Source: Megalobrama amblycephala (Eukaryota; Chordata; Actinopteri; Cypriniformes; Xenocyprididae). Taken from it: a stretch of 64,000 nucleotides of DNA. This document shows, in pieces, positions 23,058 to 34,677 of the stretch. Within the stretch, counting starts at the first letter, position 1; the number at the start of each line of letters is the position of its first letter. A model generated the notes under the pieces. It was not told the DNA's origin, made no database searches, and worked only from the letters and a program-made list of their open reading frames with translations. A program made the translations under genes and the position numbers. The stretch lies in NCBI RefSeq assembly GCF_018812025.1, contig NC_063063.1:5436442-5500441 (forward strand), given 5' to 3'.

Positions 23058-24455
23058 ACAAGTACACCTCTCATTATATTATACAGGCTTCATTGAAAGT
23101 CTCTATCAAACACCAAGGCACCAAACTGATTCTTTTAATTCAGAGAATCAAATGCATACAGTACACAGCAGCCTACAGGTGTTAAAGCAGGAGATCCCAA
23201 AGACAGCAAAAACAATAGCTTGTCTTTCTTCATCTATCCTCAGGTGAGGCTTTAGTCCACCAAGTACAGGTAAAGCTGAGTAGGTCTGATCTGCCCCTTC
23301 AACTAAATATTCGGATACAAAGCACAAGGCTTTAGGGATTACAGAAAAATCTCTATCGGGCCTCAGAGCTGTGGTCAGGAAGGGTGTGGCTGCCACAGCC
23401 TGCAACCGAAGAGGAAAAACTCCCTAAAATCTCAGTATCTCATCCCTCCAACATTTTGCATCCATGATGTCATGGGTCATTATACTCTGGCCACGGCCGT
23501 GCTCCAGTAACACCAGGGACGGCGGTAGGCCCAGATGACACAGATCTCGCCAATCTTTGTACTGCACATTCAAATATTCGACGGAAACCTGGCCTGGACC
23601 TCGGTCCGTGGCTTAGCCCGAGGCAACGGACTGCACAGTGGCCTTCTCATTGTCATGCATCAATGAGTGCGAGAGCCCATGGGGTCACATGGCTTGGAGG
23701 TTCATCCTCTATTGTTTTTTGAGCTTCTGAGATTTGAAAACCTTACTTTTCCACTAGTTCTTCCACTCCTCCCCCACCCTGCCATCTTGTTACCTTCCAG
23801 CAATGAGGGCTGGAATGTTTATTGAGCCTCGTCAACAATGACAACAACAACAAAACCGGGACTTGCCCACCTGTGTACCCGCCCCTTCTGAAACAATACT
23901 GCGTTCGAATCACCAATCTAGGCCTGCCAGTCATTCTAACCAAACCCATGGCCCCCTGCGGACTCGGGAATGCCTGAAGAGACGCCTGATTTTTGTGTTT
24001 TTGCCACTCCTTAAGTTCTCAGGGAGATTAGCTATAAAACTGGAGGGGTGCTAGTCTCCTATCAAACACTCCAGCTGTTTCTTGCGTAAATATGAGGGGT
24101 GAGCCTAATTTAAACACTCATTAGTGACATGCACTTTAAATAAATATCACTGATGTAATCACTGTTTTGTGATTTCTCCATAAAACACAACAAAAGTCCA
24201 CACTGTACATTATATATACACTACCAGTGATAAATTTGGAATTATCAAGAAGTCTCACCAAGGCTGCATTTGTTTGATCAACAACTCAGTAAAAACAGTA
24301 AAACTTAAAATAATTGTGTTCTATTTTAATATATTTTAAAATGTAATTTATTCCTGTGATGGCAAAGCTGCCATTACTCCAGTCTTCAGTTTCACACCAT
24401 CCTTCAGAAATATGTATATGTAATTTGTTCTCAAATGTCTATACACCTGAATGCA
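23058..24455. other. No gene recognised
   Basis: More GC-rich than average around 23,450-23,950. Frames on both strands (for example 23,148-23,405 minus and 23,863-24,054 plus) lack recognisable domains and good splice context that I could see. A diverged host exon cannot be excluded. Confidence 0.4.
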
Positions 24456-24459
24456 TTAA

Positions 24460-24740
24460 AGGGATAGTTTACCCTAAAATGAAAATTGCATCCTCAACGT
24501 CATTACACAACAATATGTTTATATTTTTTTTCTGGGGGGGGGAAACATTTTTTTTTTTTTTTTTTTTTCAAAAAATCTTTACAAATATTTTTCATTGAAC
24601 AAAAGCTAATAGTGGCTGCTAAATTTCCAAAAGTACAAAAAAAAAACACAGCACCATAAAAGCAGTCCATATGACCAATGCACTATATTTCAGGTATTCT
24701 CATATGACTGTAACTGAAATAATTATTCAAATCACATGTG
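24460..24740. mobile_element. TTAA-flanked MITE, left part only
   Basis: AGGGATAGTTTACCCTAAAA follows TTAA (24,456-24,459). GAAAATTGCATCCTCAACGT and AAAGCAGTCCATATGACCAA continue the pattern. Poly-G and poly-T tracts (24,534-24,568) interrupt it. No right terminus was found. Confidence 0.6.
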
Positions 24741-24981
24741 TGTATATACACTTGTCATCTAATGATGTTTGATGTTATTGATGTCCAACCAGTTAATTAT
24801 ACAAATATCTGTGTTGGAAAATAAAATAAAATGATCATAAATAGGTCTTGCTAGCAAGAAATGCTTCACTACTAACCTTAGCAATTGGGAATGATGGCTT
24901 TAATGTTTAAATTTTGCTAGTCAAAGAGGTTTAAAAATGTTTTTTTTAATTTTTTTATTTATTTCGAAATGTGGGGATAGT

Positions 24982-25354
24982 GGGATAGTTCACCCAAAAA
25001 TGAAAATTATCCCAAGGTTTTCCTCACCTGACTATCTTCTTTCAGACGAACACAATCAGAGATATATTTAAAAATATCCTGGCTCTTCTATGCTTTATAA
25101 TGGTTGTGAATGGAGGGCGCGATTTTGAAGCTCCCAAAAATGCATCCATCCATCATAAAAATAATCCATTAAAGTTTTAATAAAGGCCTTCTGAAGCAAA
25201 GTGATGGGTTTTGTAAGACAAATATCCATATTTAAAACTTTATTAACTGTAATATCTAGCTTCAGGCAGACAAAGAAGATAGTCATATACACCTAGGATG
25301 GCTTGAGGGTGAGTAAATCATGGGATAATTGTCCTTTTTGGGTGAACTATCCCT
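24982..25354. mobile_element. TTAA-type MITE
   Basis: Left GGGATAGTTCACCCAAAAAT, right TTTTGGGTGAACTATCCCT followed by TTAA (25,355-25,358). The left TTAA is mutated (GATAGTGGGATAG). The arms match only over the terminal 25-40 bp, with ATTATCCCA/TGGGATAAT also inverted. The interior differs from the 18,147 copy, so only the ends are shared. Confidence 0.8.
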
Positions 25355-25358
25355 TTAA

Positions 25359-26320
25359 ATTTTGTTTGCCCAAATGCATACTTTACTAGCATAATGGTCA
25401 GTGATTAGTAGACAACACTATTTTTGATTATACGCAAAGTTCACAGGACATAAGTGAGAATGAGCTGAGTGGATTGGTGGGAAAGCATCTTGAATCCGTG
25501 TCTATACTGTAGGTACATGTGCACAGCACATTTCAAGCATCGCCCTCCAGTAAAATCAAACTGTGTTACAGAGGAAATAACAAAACAACAGCAACAACAA
25601 AAGAAAACAACAACAAAAAAAATGACTTTGTAGACCGAGGACCACATAAATAAACAGGAAATTAGATCCCAGTCAGCAGTTTGAAAAAAAAGAAAAACTG
25701 TTTCTGAACAAATGAGATAACCTCACCAAATTTCACAGTAATAGGGCTGTGCAGTGATAGGGGTCTTTGGATAGGGACCACATGGTAATGGGGCACACTG
25801 GGTGTCTGGGCTTTATCACTCTGACTGACAGCCGGGTGGGGGCACAGCCTCGGGCAGTTTAATAGCAGACCTCTTAGCCCACCCACCTGACCCTGCCCAA
25901 ACCCACCATCTTGAAACACCTATATTATGCTCTCAGGAAGAGGGTTAATGAGGGAAAAAGGTTCCGGAATCAGGAGCTATTTTTGGATTTAGGATTTTAG
26001 GCAGTCAGTAAGTGAGCACAAGAGATAAGTGAGATATTGATTTTAAATCTTAAGTTTGTGTATTGCTGTTAAAAATTTCTGTCATTAAATGAATGCAAAC
26101 ATATTAATATTTAATTTTAAAATAAATGACTTGAATATTAATAAAACTTGTGTAATATTAATATAATTCAATTCACATTTTATTAAATAAATAATTAATA
26201 TTTATTATGTTAATAAAGTAAAAAAAAAAAAAATGGCACAAAATCTAGCTATTACAACAAAGGGCCTGTTTAGCTATCTGATTTGATCCATTTCTGTCTC
26301 TGCGAAATGAATATAAATTA
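25359..26320. other. No gene recognised
   Basis: AAC-rich simple sequence near 25,580-25,620 and an AT-rich tract at 26,060-26,235. No coding support. Confidence 0.45.
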
Positions 26321-26324
26321 GTGT

Positions 26325-26383
26325 GGTCAAATCGATTCATCGTGATTAATCACATTTAACATAAAGGTTTGTAAATATATATA
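26325..26383. mobile_element. hAT-like terminal fragment
   Basis: GTGGTCAAATCGATTCATCG followed by TGATTAATCACATTTAAC resembles the GATTAATCG-type subterminal text of hAT-like repeats, as at 60,196. It is cut by the fold-back element that follows. Its far end is not identified but may lie near 27,250. Confidence 0.4.
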
Positions 26384-26967
26384 CACAGTATTGTGTAATT
26401 TAAGCCAGTTATTTATATCTTTTGCTGTAGTGTATCAGTAGGAAATATCAGTTCACATTTCCAAACATTCATTTTGTCATTAATTGTAATAATCCAGTGA
26501 GATTTTTTACACAAAGAGTCTGACAACGGCCGGAGCTCCGATCTGATCTCGCCATCATCGAATCCATCTGTGATTACATGAAGAAACAGATGAAACTGAG
26601 ACAAACTAAATCCAGAAGAACCGTGGCTGTGTCTCCTTGAAGAAACCTTCCTGCAAAGATACAATACTGTGAAGAGTTTTAAGCACTTGTGTAAAAATGC
26701 TGTAAAATGAGGATGCTTTCAAAAATACTGTCATAAATAGATTTTATTTATCAATTAACTTCTATTAACCAAATCAAACCAATATTCAGCTTTTGTCCAG
26801 GTACATTTGGGCATCATTTTTCAGGTACCTTTGCAGATTGATTTCTTCAAGCGTCTTGGAGACATGGCCACAGTTCTTCTGGATTTTCAAGAATATCTTT
26901 TTTTTTTGGCTTAAAACCCTTTTTGGGGGGTGAAAATACTGGCGTCTAAGACTTTTGCACAGTACTG
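26384..26967. mobile_element. Fold-back Tc1-type element, copy 2 (deleted)
   Basis: The left end CACAGTATTGTG, after TA (26,382-26,383), runs straight into TTTAAGCCAGTTATTTATAT, so about 45 bp of the left arm present in copies 1 and 3 is missing. The right end CTTTTGCACAGTACTG precedes TA (26,968-26,969). The arm text CATTTCCAAACATTCATTTT and AATCCAGTGAGATTTTT is present. A (TA)n(CA)n run follows directly (26,968-27,000). Confidence 0.85.
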
Positions 26968-27000
<33 letters not shown>

Positions 27001-27331
27001 TATCTGTTATGTTACATCAACGAAAGCAGTAGATATACACTGCATTTTATTTATCATCAGCTAATTTTAAAATTAAAGACTGCAATAGGAGAAAGAGCGT
27101 CATCAGCACTGGTAAGATAATTTAGCCTCACTACTTTTAATAAAGATGATTATGCGTGATTATGTGAGATGATTAGCGCCTGCGACTTACATTGTTTCAT
27201 TTGCTTTAGTCATGCGTGTTGCAGCGCTGTCATATCTGGCTATAACGTCATATATAACACACTCTCATACTTTTATTTTTTAACATTTTGGGAGGAGTAA
27301 AATTGTAATATCTGGTTTATGTATCAGATGT

Positions 27332-27545
27332 GGTTGCACTTTATTCTAAGGTGTTCATGTTACAGTGTAATTATACATTTAAGCACTGAGTAATAATAAT
27401 TAATTACATGTACTTAATATAGGGTTAGGGTTAGGATGAGGGTTTGGTTTAGGGTTAATTGCATGTAATTATGCATAATTTATAATTATTACTACAGTAA
27501 CTACATGTAACATGTGTAACAATGACATTAAAATAAAGTATTACC
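27332..27545. mobile_element. Small MITE with CACTTTATT termini, copy 2
   Basis: Left GGTTGCACTTTATTCTAAGG, right ACATTAAAATAAAGTATTAC. The interior has TATACATTTAAGCACTGAGT and TAGGGTTAGGGTTAGGATGA, matching 9,649-9,833. Confidence 0.8.
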
Positions 27546-27967
27546 ACAGATGCATTAACACTTGGTCCAGTTTAGTTTGGAATTTGTCTTAACCCACCTC
27601 CTGAAGTGGTTTGAGTGATCTGATTTAAATCCATCTCTAAAGTATTTTGGAGGGCATTTATACCTTGTCTTTTCACAATCAGATAGCTATCCAAGCAGAG
27701 AAAACGTGCAGGTGTCAACAGCAGGCTCAAACAGATAGCAGCTTTTGAGGTACTAAGAGTAGTAGTACATTATTAGTATATTCAGTCCTATTCATGAATA
27801 GATTTGATTGGTCAACATGCTTTTATGCCTTTGTGCAACACTAAAGTGATTGTAAGTAATTAATTATTAAGCAATGTAACATATTTTCATAATGCACCAT
27901 ATACAGTGGAGTCCAACAGTATGAGACTACATTGGTGATTTTAAATACTGGTCTTTAAAAGTTCATG
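27546..27967. other. No gene recognised
   Basis: Short unique-looking AT-rich sequence without recognised features. Confidence 0.45.
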
Positions 27968-28079
27968 GGAACAAGTTGAAAAGTGAATAAAAACGGAGGA
28001 AATCAAGAATATCTGGCCAAATGGAGGAAAGCCAGAAGTTGTGAAAGAAAGTTTGCCTGTTAAAGTCAAGTGCAGATTA
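27968..28079 (+). repeat. Local direct duplication, copy 1
   Basis: About 112 bp, from GGAACAAGTTGAAAAGTGAA to TTAAAGTCAAGTGCAGATTA, matching 29,060-29,171 at roughly 85% by eye. It covers ATATCTGGCCAAATGGAGGA and GAAAGAAAGTTTGCCTGTTA. No terminal structure is visible. Confidence 0.7.
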
Positions 28080-29059
28080 AATACTGGTAATCAAAGGGAT
28101 AGTTTGCTCAAAAATACTAATTCAAAAGTGTTTAATAATCAAACTAGAACACAGAAGATCAAAGGAGAATACACAGGAATACAAAACAGCATAAACACAA
28201 TCAAAGCAAAGATGATAAGCAACAGTGAACTGAAGAAGCAAATAAGGGGACTAAATGAGACACAGGTGTAATTAATCAGCAACCAAGGAAACTAATAAGG
28301 GGATTAACAAGATTAAACTGCAAGGAAACACAAGAAACATAGGCACCTGAATGAAAACCCAATGAGATCTAACATGACCCAGACAATTTAATGTTCTGAA
28401 CTTTTTCTAGGTCACTAATCAAATGTAAGCAAATTTGTGACAACGACCATATTGACATTCTCAAATCATGCTGGACAACATGGATCATCTGGTTTTCTTA
28501 TGTCATTCCGAGTGATGCTGTAAGCAAAACGTAATATACAAAAAAAAAAAAAAAAAAAAAAAAATCAAGTTAGATATATTTTTCACTTAATTTTTTATGC
28601 CGATAATATAATTTGTACTGAAAATTAGAAAAAAAGCAAAAAGTAAGCCCAAACACACTTGCATACTTGAGTGAGAAAAGTAGTTCTTGCAGGTGCACTT
28701 TTTGTATATCTCAAAGTCTGTGAAATAAACCAGCCCCACTTTTTGCATGTGCAAAGGCAACCATTACAAATCGGAGACCAGTGTAACTTGGCAATGATAA
28801 ATTTCACGTCTGGAACTGCTGCTTTCCAGATGAAAACAACTAATGAGGAAGTAAGGTGGAAAATCAGTCAAATCAGGTGGGTTCAAGGCGGGTGGGCCTG
28901 AGGTGTCCACCCATCACTGGCTTGATACAAACCAGAGCACCTCGGAGCTTGTAATTTAAGTCATATTCTCTCTCATGCAAACACTCAAAATAAATGTTCA
29001 TTCATAGATGCATTGAAATGAACATGGCATACAATGTTATATTTTCATAAACAAAATAA
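28080..29059. other. No gene recognised; possible repeat at 28,100-28,400
   Basis: 28,100-28,400 is A-rich plus-strand sequence with several CAAGGAAAC/CAACCAAGGAAAC-like words and resembles a dispersed repeat. A 76-codon frame here has low complexity. A poly-A tract of about 24 sits at 28,540-28,563. Confidence 0.35.
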
Positions 29060-29171
29060 GGAACGAGTCAAAAAGTGAACAAAAACAGAGGAAAGCGAGT
29101 ATATCTGGCCAACTGGAGGATAGCCAGAAGCTCTGAAAGAAAGTTTGGCTGTTAAAGTCAAGTGCACGTTA
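29060..29171 (+). repeat. Local direct duplication, copy 2
   Basis: GGAACGAGTCAAAAAGTGAA to TTAAAGTCAAGTGCACGTTA, in the same orientation as 27,968-28,079 and about 1.09 kb downstream. Confidence 0.7.
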
Positions 29172-30324
29172 CTACAAACCTGCGATTACTAAGTCCCAAA
29201 CGACATTGCGTAAAATAAAGAGGCCATTAAGCAGTTAAAGCAGAAGATAACATCAGCTGTGCAAGTTCAAAAATCACTAAACCAAGTGTATACTTTCATC
29301 TGCATGCCTCCAGGTCAGAAGATCTCAAATTCTGGGATAAGATGTATGTTTAATGCTGATTTTTTTTTTTGTGTAGAAATTTTCTCAAATCATAATCAAA
29401 TTAGCCAAAAACATTTAATAAACAGCCACAAAAGGGGCAGAAGGTGTGTAGAACTTGAATGACGGCTGTTCCAGTTTTGTAGAAATCTATGGAGTTTTGC
29501 GAATTCCATGTGGAATTCAACAGAAAACCTCATAAAAATCCGTTAAACAGCTCACCTTGTGTTCGATCAACCACAACCATTAATGATGATGCTGTTTGTT
29601 TCACTCTAACTGTGACCACAAACAGGTCTGTATCAAATCAATTACTTTGTCCAAAACCAGGCTCTAATCAAACCAATTACTTTACTTGTCCAAAACAGAC
29701 ATCCATAATCCTTCGATACTTTCCAGTGCTAAAGCTGCGATAACTGGTTTATTTGTATGTTCCGCTTCATAGCCAGCATAGAAATAACAAGGCTTTCTCA
29801 TTTATATAGATGAGAGAGATGCATGAATTTGGGATTTATGTATTTTTTGCTTTTGATATTAATAATAAGAAATAAACCTTTTCAAGAATATCATTTTTAA
29901 AATGAGGTTACATTATGATATAAGTTAAGATTTTATATAATTAAGTTTTAGTGATATTTATCTACAGATTTTCTTTTTTCAGTATTAAAAATATTTCCAA
30001 GTGAAAGTGAATGGGATGCAAAGGAGGTGATCGAAAAGACATGTCTCGATGGGAACATATGGCAGCAATTGAGGAGAGAAAGCGCTGCCTGACCAGCTGC
30101 AATTAACACACTGCCTCATGTCGGCCTTTCTTTTAATAGCTTGGATTGCCCTGTTTAGACTAAAAATAAATGGGCCAATTTAGGGCTGTGGGGACTGTCA
30201 TTTCAGGAGCATGAACTCTGACCTTGGCCAAAACTGAATGTCCAGATGGATCGTGGTGTGCGTGGCGCAAAACCACTTCTTGGTTTCCCCACCTGCATGC
30301 ACTACAAAAAGATCCGTACACTCT
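29172..30324. other. No gene recognised
   Basis: Short frames only. 29,820-29,990 is AT-rich. Nothing recognised. Confidence 0.45.
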
Positions 30325-30700
30325 TAAAGTCACCTTGAAATCAAAATGTACAATAATCAATTTTTTTATGGAATATTGCAGTATTCATTATGAAAAATGT
30401 ATCTGGGCATGTCATTATTTAAAAAAAAAAATCTTTAATCAAAATAACTTCCCCTTTCGCTTACAGCGCCATATCTTCTTTTCTCTGATGATGTGTTTAC
30501 TGATGCAAGGGCGGGACAACCTCTCACTCAAATGAGATCGACCAATAGCAAACCACAACCATCCAATCTGATTCAATCAATTCCCCAGTCCCGCTATACA
30601 TTTTTTCTTGTTTGAGAAGCTGTTTCACTTGGATATACATCACAATAGGGAAGAAAAGCATATCGCAACTTCCGTTTCATGCCAACTTTTCAATGATTCA
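30325..30700. mobile_element. Probable TTAA-type repeat, right end uncertain
   Basis: The body starts at AGTCACCTTGAAATCAAAAT directly after TTAA. It contains GGGCGGGACAACCTCTCACT and CCAATAGCAAACCACAACCA. The right end meets the reverse GGTTCTT-type MITE near 30,700 and no inverted AGTCACC end is visible. The 103-codon frame inside has no recognisable domain. Confidence 0.45.
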
Positions 30701-30711
30701 AAAGGGGGGGC

Positions 30712-30912
30712 CATAGAAAAACCATTCTGGATTCCCCAAAGAAACTTTCAGTGAACAGTTCTTAAAAGAACCATTTTTTTTCTTAGTGTGAAGAACATTC
30801 TAAAAACCCTTTTTCCTATATAAAGAACCTTTTGTGGAATGAAAAGTTTCCATGGATGTAAAAGGTTCCTAATGGAACCATGATGAAGAGCCTTTATTTT
30901 TAAAAGTCTACC
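30712..30912 (-). mobile_element. Short MITE of the GGTTCTT type, copy 2
   Basis: Reads as the inverse of 5,877-6,030: AAAGAACCTTTTGTGGAATG, AAAAGGTTCCTAATGGAACC, and a terminus of TTTATTTTTAAAAGTCT facing right. Also has AACAGTTCTTAAAAGAACCA and TTCTTAGTGTGAAGAAC. Confidence 0.75.
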
Positions 30913-32176
30913 AACTATACACAACATTTTCTAATTCAAAAATACAATGACTCTTTGTAGGTATGTTTATTTTTCCATAACAATTATACTGGATTTCTCA
31001 AACGAGCATTGACGTTATAATCTAATGCCAGTTCCAGATCACTATCTAAAGTTTGATGGGGTGTGAAGAGGAAACCCTCTGCATTTGGGACTCCGATAGC
31101 CAATCCCTAAATCACCTTCCATGTCCGCCCTGAAACTTTCTTCTGCTAAATTACCCTCTTGTTTAAATGGAATTTGCAGCAAGATTCAGGCTGAATTTGT
31201 TCCAGAGCTCTGGGCCTGACCGGTAGTCCAGCACAGATGTTCAAATAAGCCCAAGAACAACAAGGAGAACCCTTCACACCTGGAAAGTCTCAACACAAAA
31301 CTTGGCACCCCAGAACCTGCAGACTTGTCCTGGCTCAACCTTTCACCTCTAGTGATGTCAACGCATCATCCGGCCAATCGGAGCGCTCCGGCCTGCCCTT
31401 GACTTTGCCGGCCCAGACACAAAGACAAATGAATCTATCAGATTAAATGTTTTTTAATGGCATACGGAGAAAGTCGGTGAGGACCTTTCTAGAAGCCATA
31501 TGTGGATTTGCTCTGATAATCATTCAAAACGAGCTCTAATTTGTAATCCGTGAATGGAACCGCTCTGCCTCACGGGGGCCCGTGTGCAATCTGTGTTGTT
31601 TGTTTCTCCAGATGCACTGTATGTAATGACAGCACAGCTTTGTAGTGTTAGAGAAAGGCCAACTCTTAGTGTTCTTGCCTACGGGCAAGTCATTTATTCC
31701 ATCTGAAGCGCAGGAATACATTTGAAAATGTCAAGGAAAGGCAAACTGGAACTAAGACACAATAAGTCATGGTACTATTCCTTCCAGAATGAAATGGAGA
31801 CCACCTGAGAATTACTGTGGCCAAATCATGTCACACTTAATTCAATTGGACTGATAATGGAGAGCGCATTAAAAGCCTGTGAAATATTGTGTCTCCTGTG
31901 ACACGATGTCCATAACTAATTGTTCTGCTTTGCGAAAGCTACAGCCAAGTTTACAGCCAAGCCAAAAATCATACTGGAGAATATCAAATGTAGTCAGTGC
32001 CTCTGAAGCTGTTAATGCAATCAGACAACCCAAAACACAGATTCTTACAATATAATTAAGAGTGTTTGTTAAGGCTATTATTAATTCTCATACTGGAGGA
32101 AACCTCTGATCTTAAGTATTAAACTTTGGTGCATAATGTGTCTTGCAGCTTGTTGAAGTGAGTGATCATATTTATG
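30913..32176. other. No gene recognised
   Basis: Comparatively balanced base composition with no repeat termini that I could see. Frames (such as 31,536-31,721 minus) have no domain. It is a candidate for single-copy or conserved non-coding sequence, but this cannot be judged from one sequence. Confidence 0.4.
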
Positions 32177-32184
32177 ACTTTCAC

Positions 32185-33825
32185 TAGGGATGTACAAACC
32201 CGATCTCACGGCAATTCGTACGTATTTTACGAGGTGATTAATTTGTACGACCTCACTCGTATGAATTTGTATGATTTGCCGAATTTGTATGAATTCGTAC
32301 GAATGATCTACCCCTAACCCTGCCCCTAAACCTACCCGTCACTGGGGTTTAGACAAATCGTATGAATTCGTACGAGTGAGGTCGTACAAATTAGCCACCT
32401 TGTAAAATACGTACAAATTGGATGCAGTGTTGGATGCACCATTACCGATAGACCTAATACTACGCTTGTGTAAAATGCTTCCGATACCAACAACCTGATA
32501 ACACGCAGTGTGTACAGTACAGTGTATGTGACATCGAAGAAACACCGACAACAGAGCAAAAAGAGAGCAAAATGGATATATCAGAGAAAAAAATGTATCA
32601 AATTAATAGAATGTTAAACAAATGAAATATTCACGCCTATATAGCTTGTGTGTGCGAGCTGATAAGCGAAACATGGAGTGCATTGAGCATGTAGTGGCAC
32701 AGACATGCAAGCTTGTCGAGCGCACATCCCTTTTTCACAGACGTCGCTGGAAAGTTTGTAGTTTGGTCGGATATGTCAATAGCAAAGAAAGTAAAACAAG
32801 GCACATATTACTAATGTTAACTGACAGTAAACAGAGAGTGTTCCCTATATTATTACAGGAACTTGAACTGACATATTCACACAACATTACATAAATTACT
32901 CTTTGTGAGTATCCTAGTAAAAATAGTTAGTAATGTCTTAGGTGAACATGAACAGTTGAGAAATAAAACGCCTGTGTAACAGTATATTGGATCAGTGCAT
33001 TTAGTCTTAACAGGACAGCAACTTAATAAACCTGCTGCTGTTTTTAATATTAATCAAACAACAAAGGACAAAGAAATCACTCACTGCTCTTGACTGAATG
33101 ACTTTTGTAACTTTAATAACAATTAATCTATATTTGAAGAGTTCAAATGCAAAAACCTCTAAGTTTTCTACACAAACCTCTACATCTTTTATTTTAAATG
33201 AGCATTTTTTTTTTTTTTTACCAGACTCCTATGTTTAGGTTCAGTAATTTAACGGCAATTTGAAGCGATTTGAAGCGAAAGTATTTGATGAACGTATACT
33301 ATGTGCAGAGAGCATTATATTATTATCTAATTTTTGACGGAGGTGGTGTTTAGCTGCTTTTGCATCTGAACTCTTTTATTTTATACAGAGAAAACTATAC
33401 AGTGTTATTTTACATTGGATTAAAGTAACTGTTAGACTTGCCTGAAAACCTGAAAAGCATTGTTTATTTCATTTGTTTCTTTGTTCTATTGAGCCGTGCT
33501 GAAGCAGCTCTAAATATGCCATGTGCTATTAAATGAAAGATAAAATATGACAGAGCAATAGAATGAACAGTGAAAGTAACAGAAGCTTGTACAATACATT
33601 TTAACAGGCATAATTAAGCATAAAAATAGGCTAAGGAAATATATATTTGCTAATCAAATTAAACCAATGAATATGATTCATATTTTTTTGGTTTCTCTAC
33701 CTAATATGTTTAAAAATTACAAATGCAGTGAAAATACAGGTATCAGTATCGGTATTGGCGAGTACCAGAAATGAAAGTATCGGTATCAGCCTAGTTCTGG
33801 AAAAAGTGGTATTGGTGCATCCCTA
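32185..33825. mobile_element. hAT-like non-autonomous element with an 8-bp target duplication
   Basis: Starts TAGGGATGTAC and ends GGTGCATCCCTA (an inverted pair once the inserted MITE is discounted). The flanks ACTTTCAC (32,177-32,184) and ATTTTCAC (33,826-33,833) match at 7/8. The interior shares GTGAACATGAACAGTTGAGA, AACAGTATATTGGATCAGTG and GAGTATCCTAGTAAAAATA with the hAT-like element at 21,252-23,049, so the two families are related. Frames at 32,332-32,894 have no hAT dimerisation domain. A MITE sits 11 bp inside the left end. Confidence 0.85.
32196..32431. mobile_element. CGTACGAATT-rich palindromic MITE inside the hAT terminus
   Basis: AAACCCGATCTCACGGCAAT, then TCGTACGTATTTTACGAGGT on the left; ACCTTGTAAAATACGTACAAATT on the right in inverse. 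CGTATGAATTCGTACGAGTG and GAGGTCGTACAAATTAGCC lie in between. GGATGTAC (32,188-32,195) and GGATGCAC (32,432-32,439) flank it, a 7/8 target duplication of the host element's own TIR. The right terminus is eroded. Confidence 0.8.
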
Positions 33826-33833
33826 ATTTTCAC

Positions 33834-34571
33834 ATTGCAGATGATAGCACAGAGAAAACAATCCTATAGGGACCCAAGCTACATCTAGAGACAGAGTACT
33901 ATAATACTGAGAACCCCACAATCCTACAGTTCAAAAAGTTCCCAATGATCATCGATGTAGCACAAAAGAGGCTTTTCAAAAGCTGTGGAAAGGTCAAGTG
34001 ATGCTCCTACAAAGAGCTGCGGGTCATTTAGATCAGACAGACACTGTCCTCCAGTGGTGTTTCTTCATTAAACAGACACAAGTAAGAGGACAATTTGGAT
34101 TTTGGCCCAGTCAAACCAGCCTTTACCTGTGATCACCCAAGCATGTAGAGTGGAGAGAGAGGAGGGGTTCAGGACCCTAGCCGAGGGGCAACCTCGTCAC
34201 TCACCTGGGCCGTTGTCTTTGGACAGGACACTCGACTATCTGAAACAGCAAAGCACCCCCACACACAGTTTATTAAGGGCAGGTTTGTTCTTCCTGACAG
34301 AGCTCAATTGTAGATAATTGTCTCTTTCAGATCACTGAGGGCTTGTGTGATCCTCCATCCATTGAAGTTGAAGGAATGACGGATTCTTTTCGCATGTGGA
34401 TGGAGGGAGTTCCACTTCACATAACAGAAACCAATAAGGAGTCAAAGACCCTTTTTTCTCAAGGTTTAATTAAACTGTTACATTCAACCTGTTTTACGGA
34501 TAGTCAATACATGAATTAATAGAATATTTTTACTATTTACCATCATTGTCAGCATTTTTTTTAAAAGTGTT
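33834..34571. other. No gene recognised
   Basis: The short frame at 34,102-34,317 has no recognised domain. No repeat ends were seen. Confidence 0.45.

Positions 34572-34669
<98 letters not shown>
34572..34669. repeat. Compound (TG)n(TA)n(CA)n microsatellite
   Basis: A TG run, about 70 bp of TA, then a CA run, so the whole tract is self-complementary. It ends 8 bp before a Tc1-like element whose target is TA. Confidence 0.97.
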
Positions 34670-34677
34670 TCGATCAG

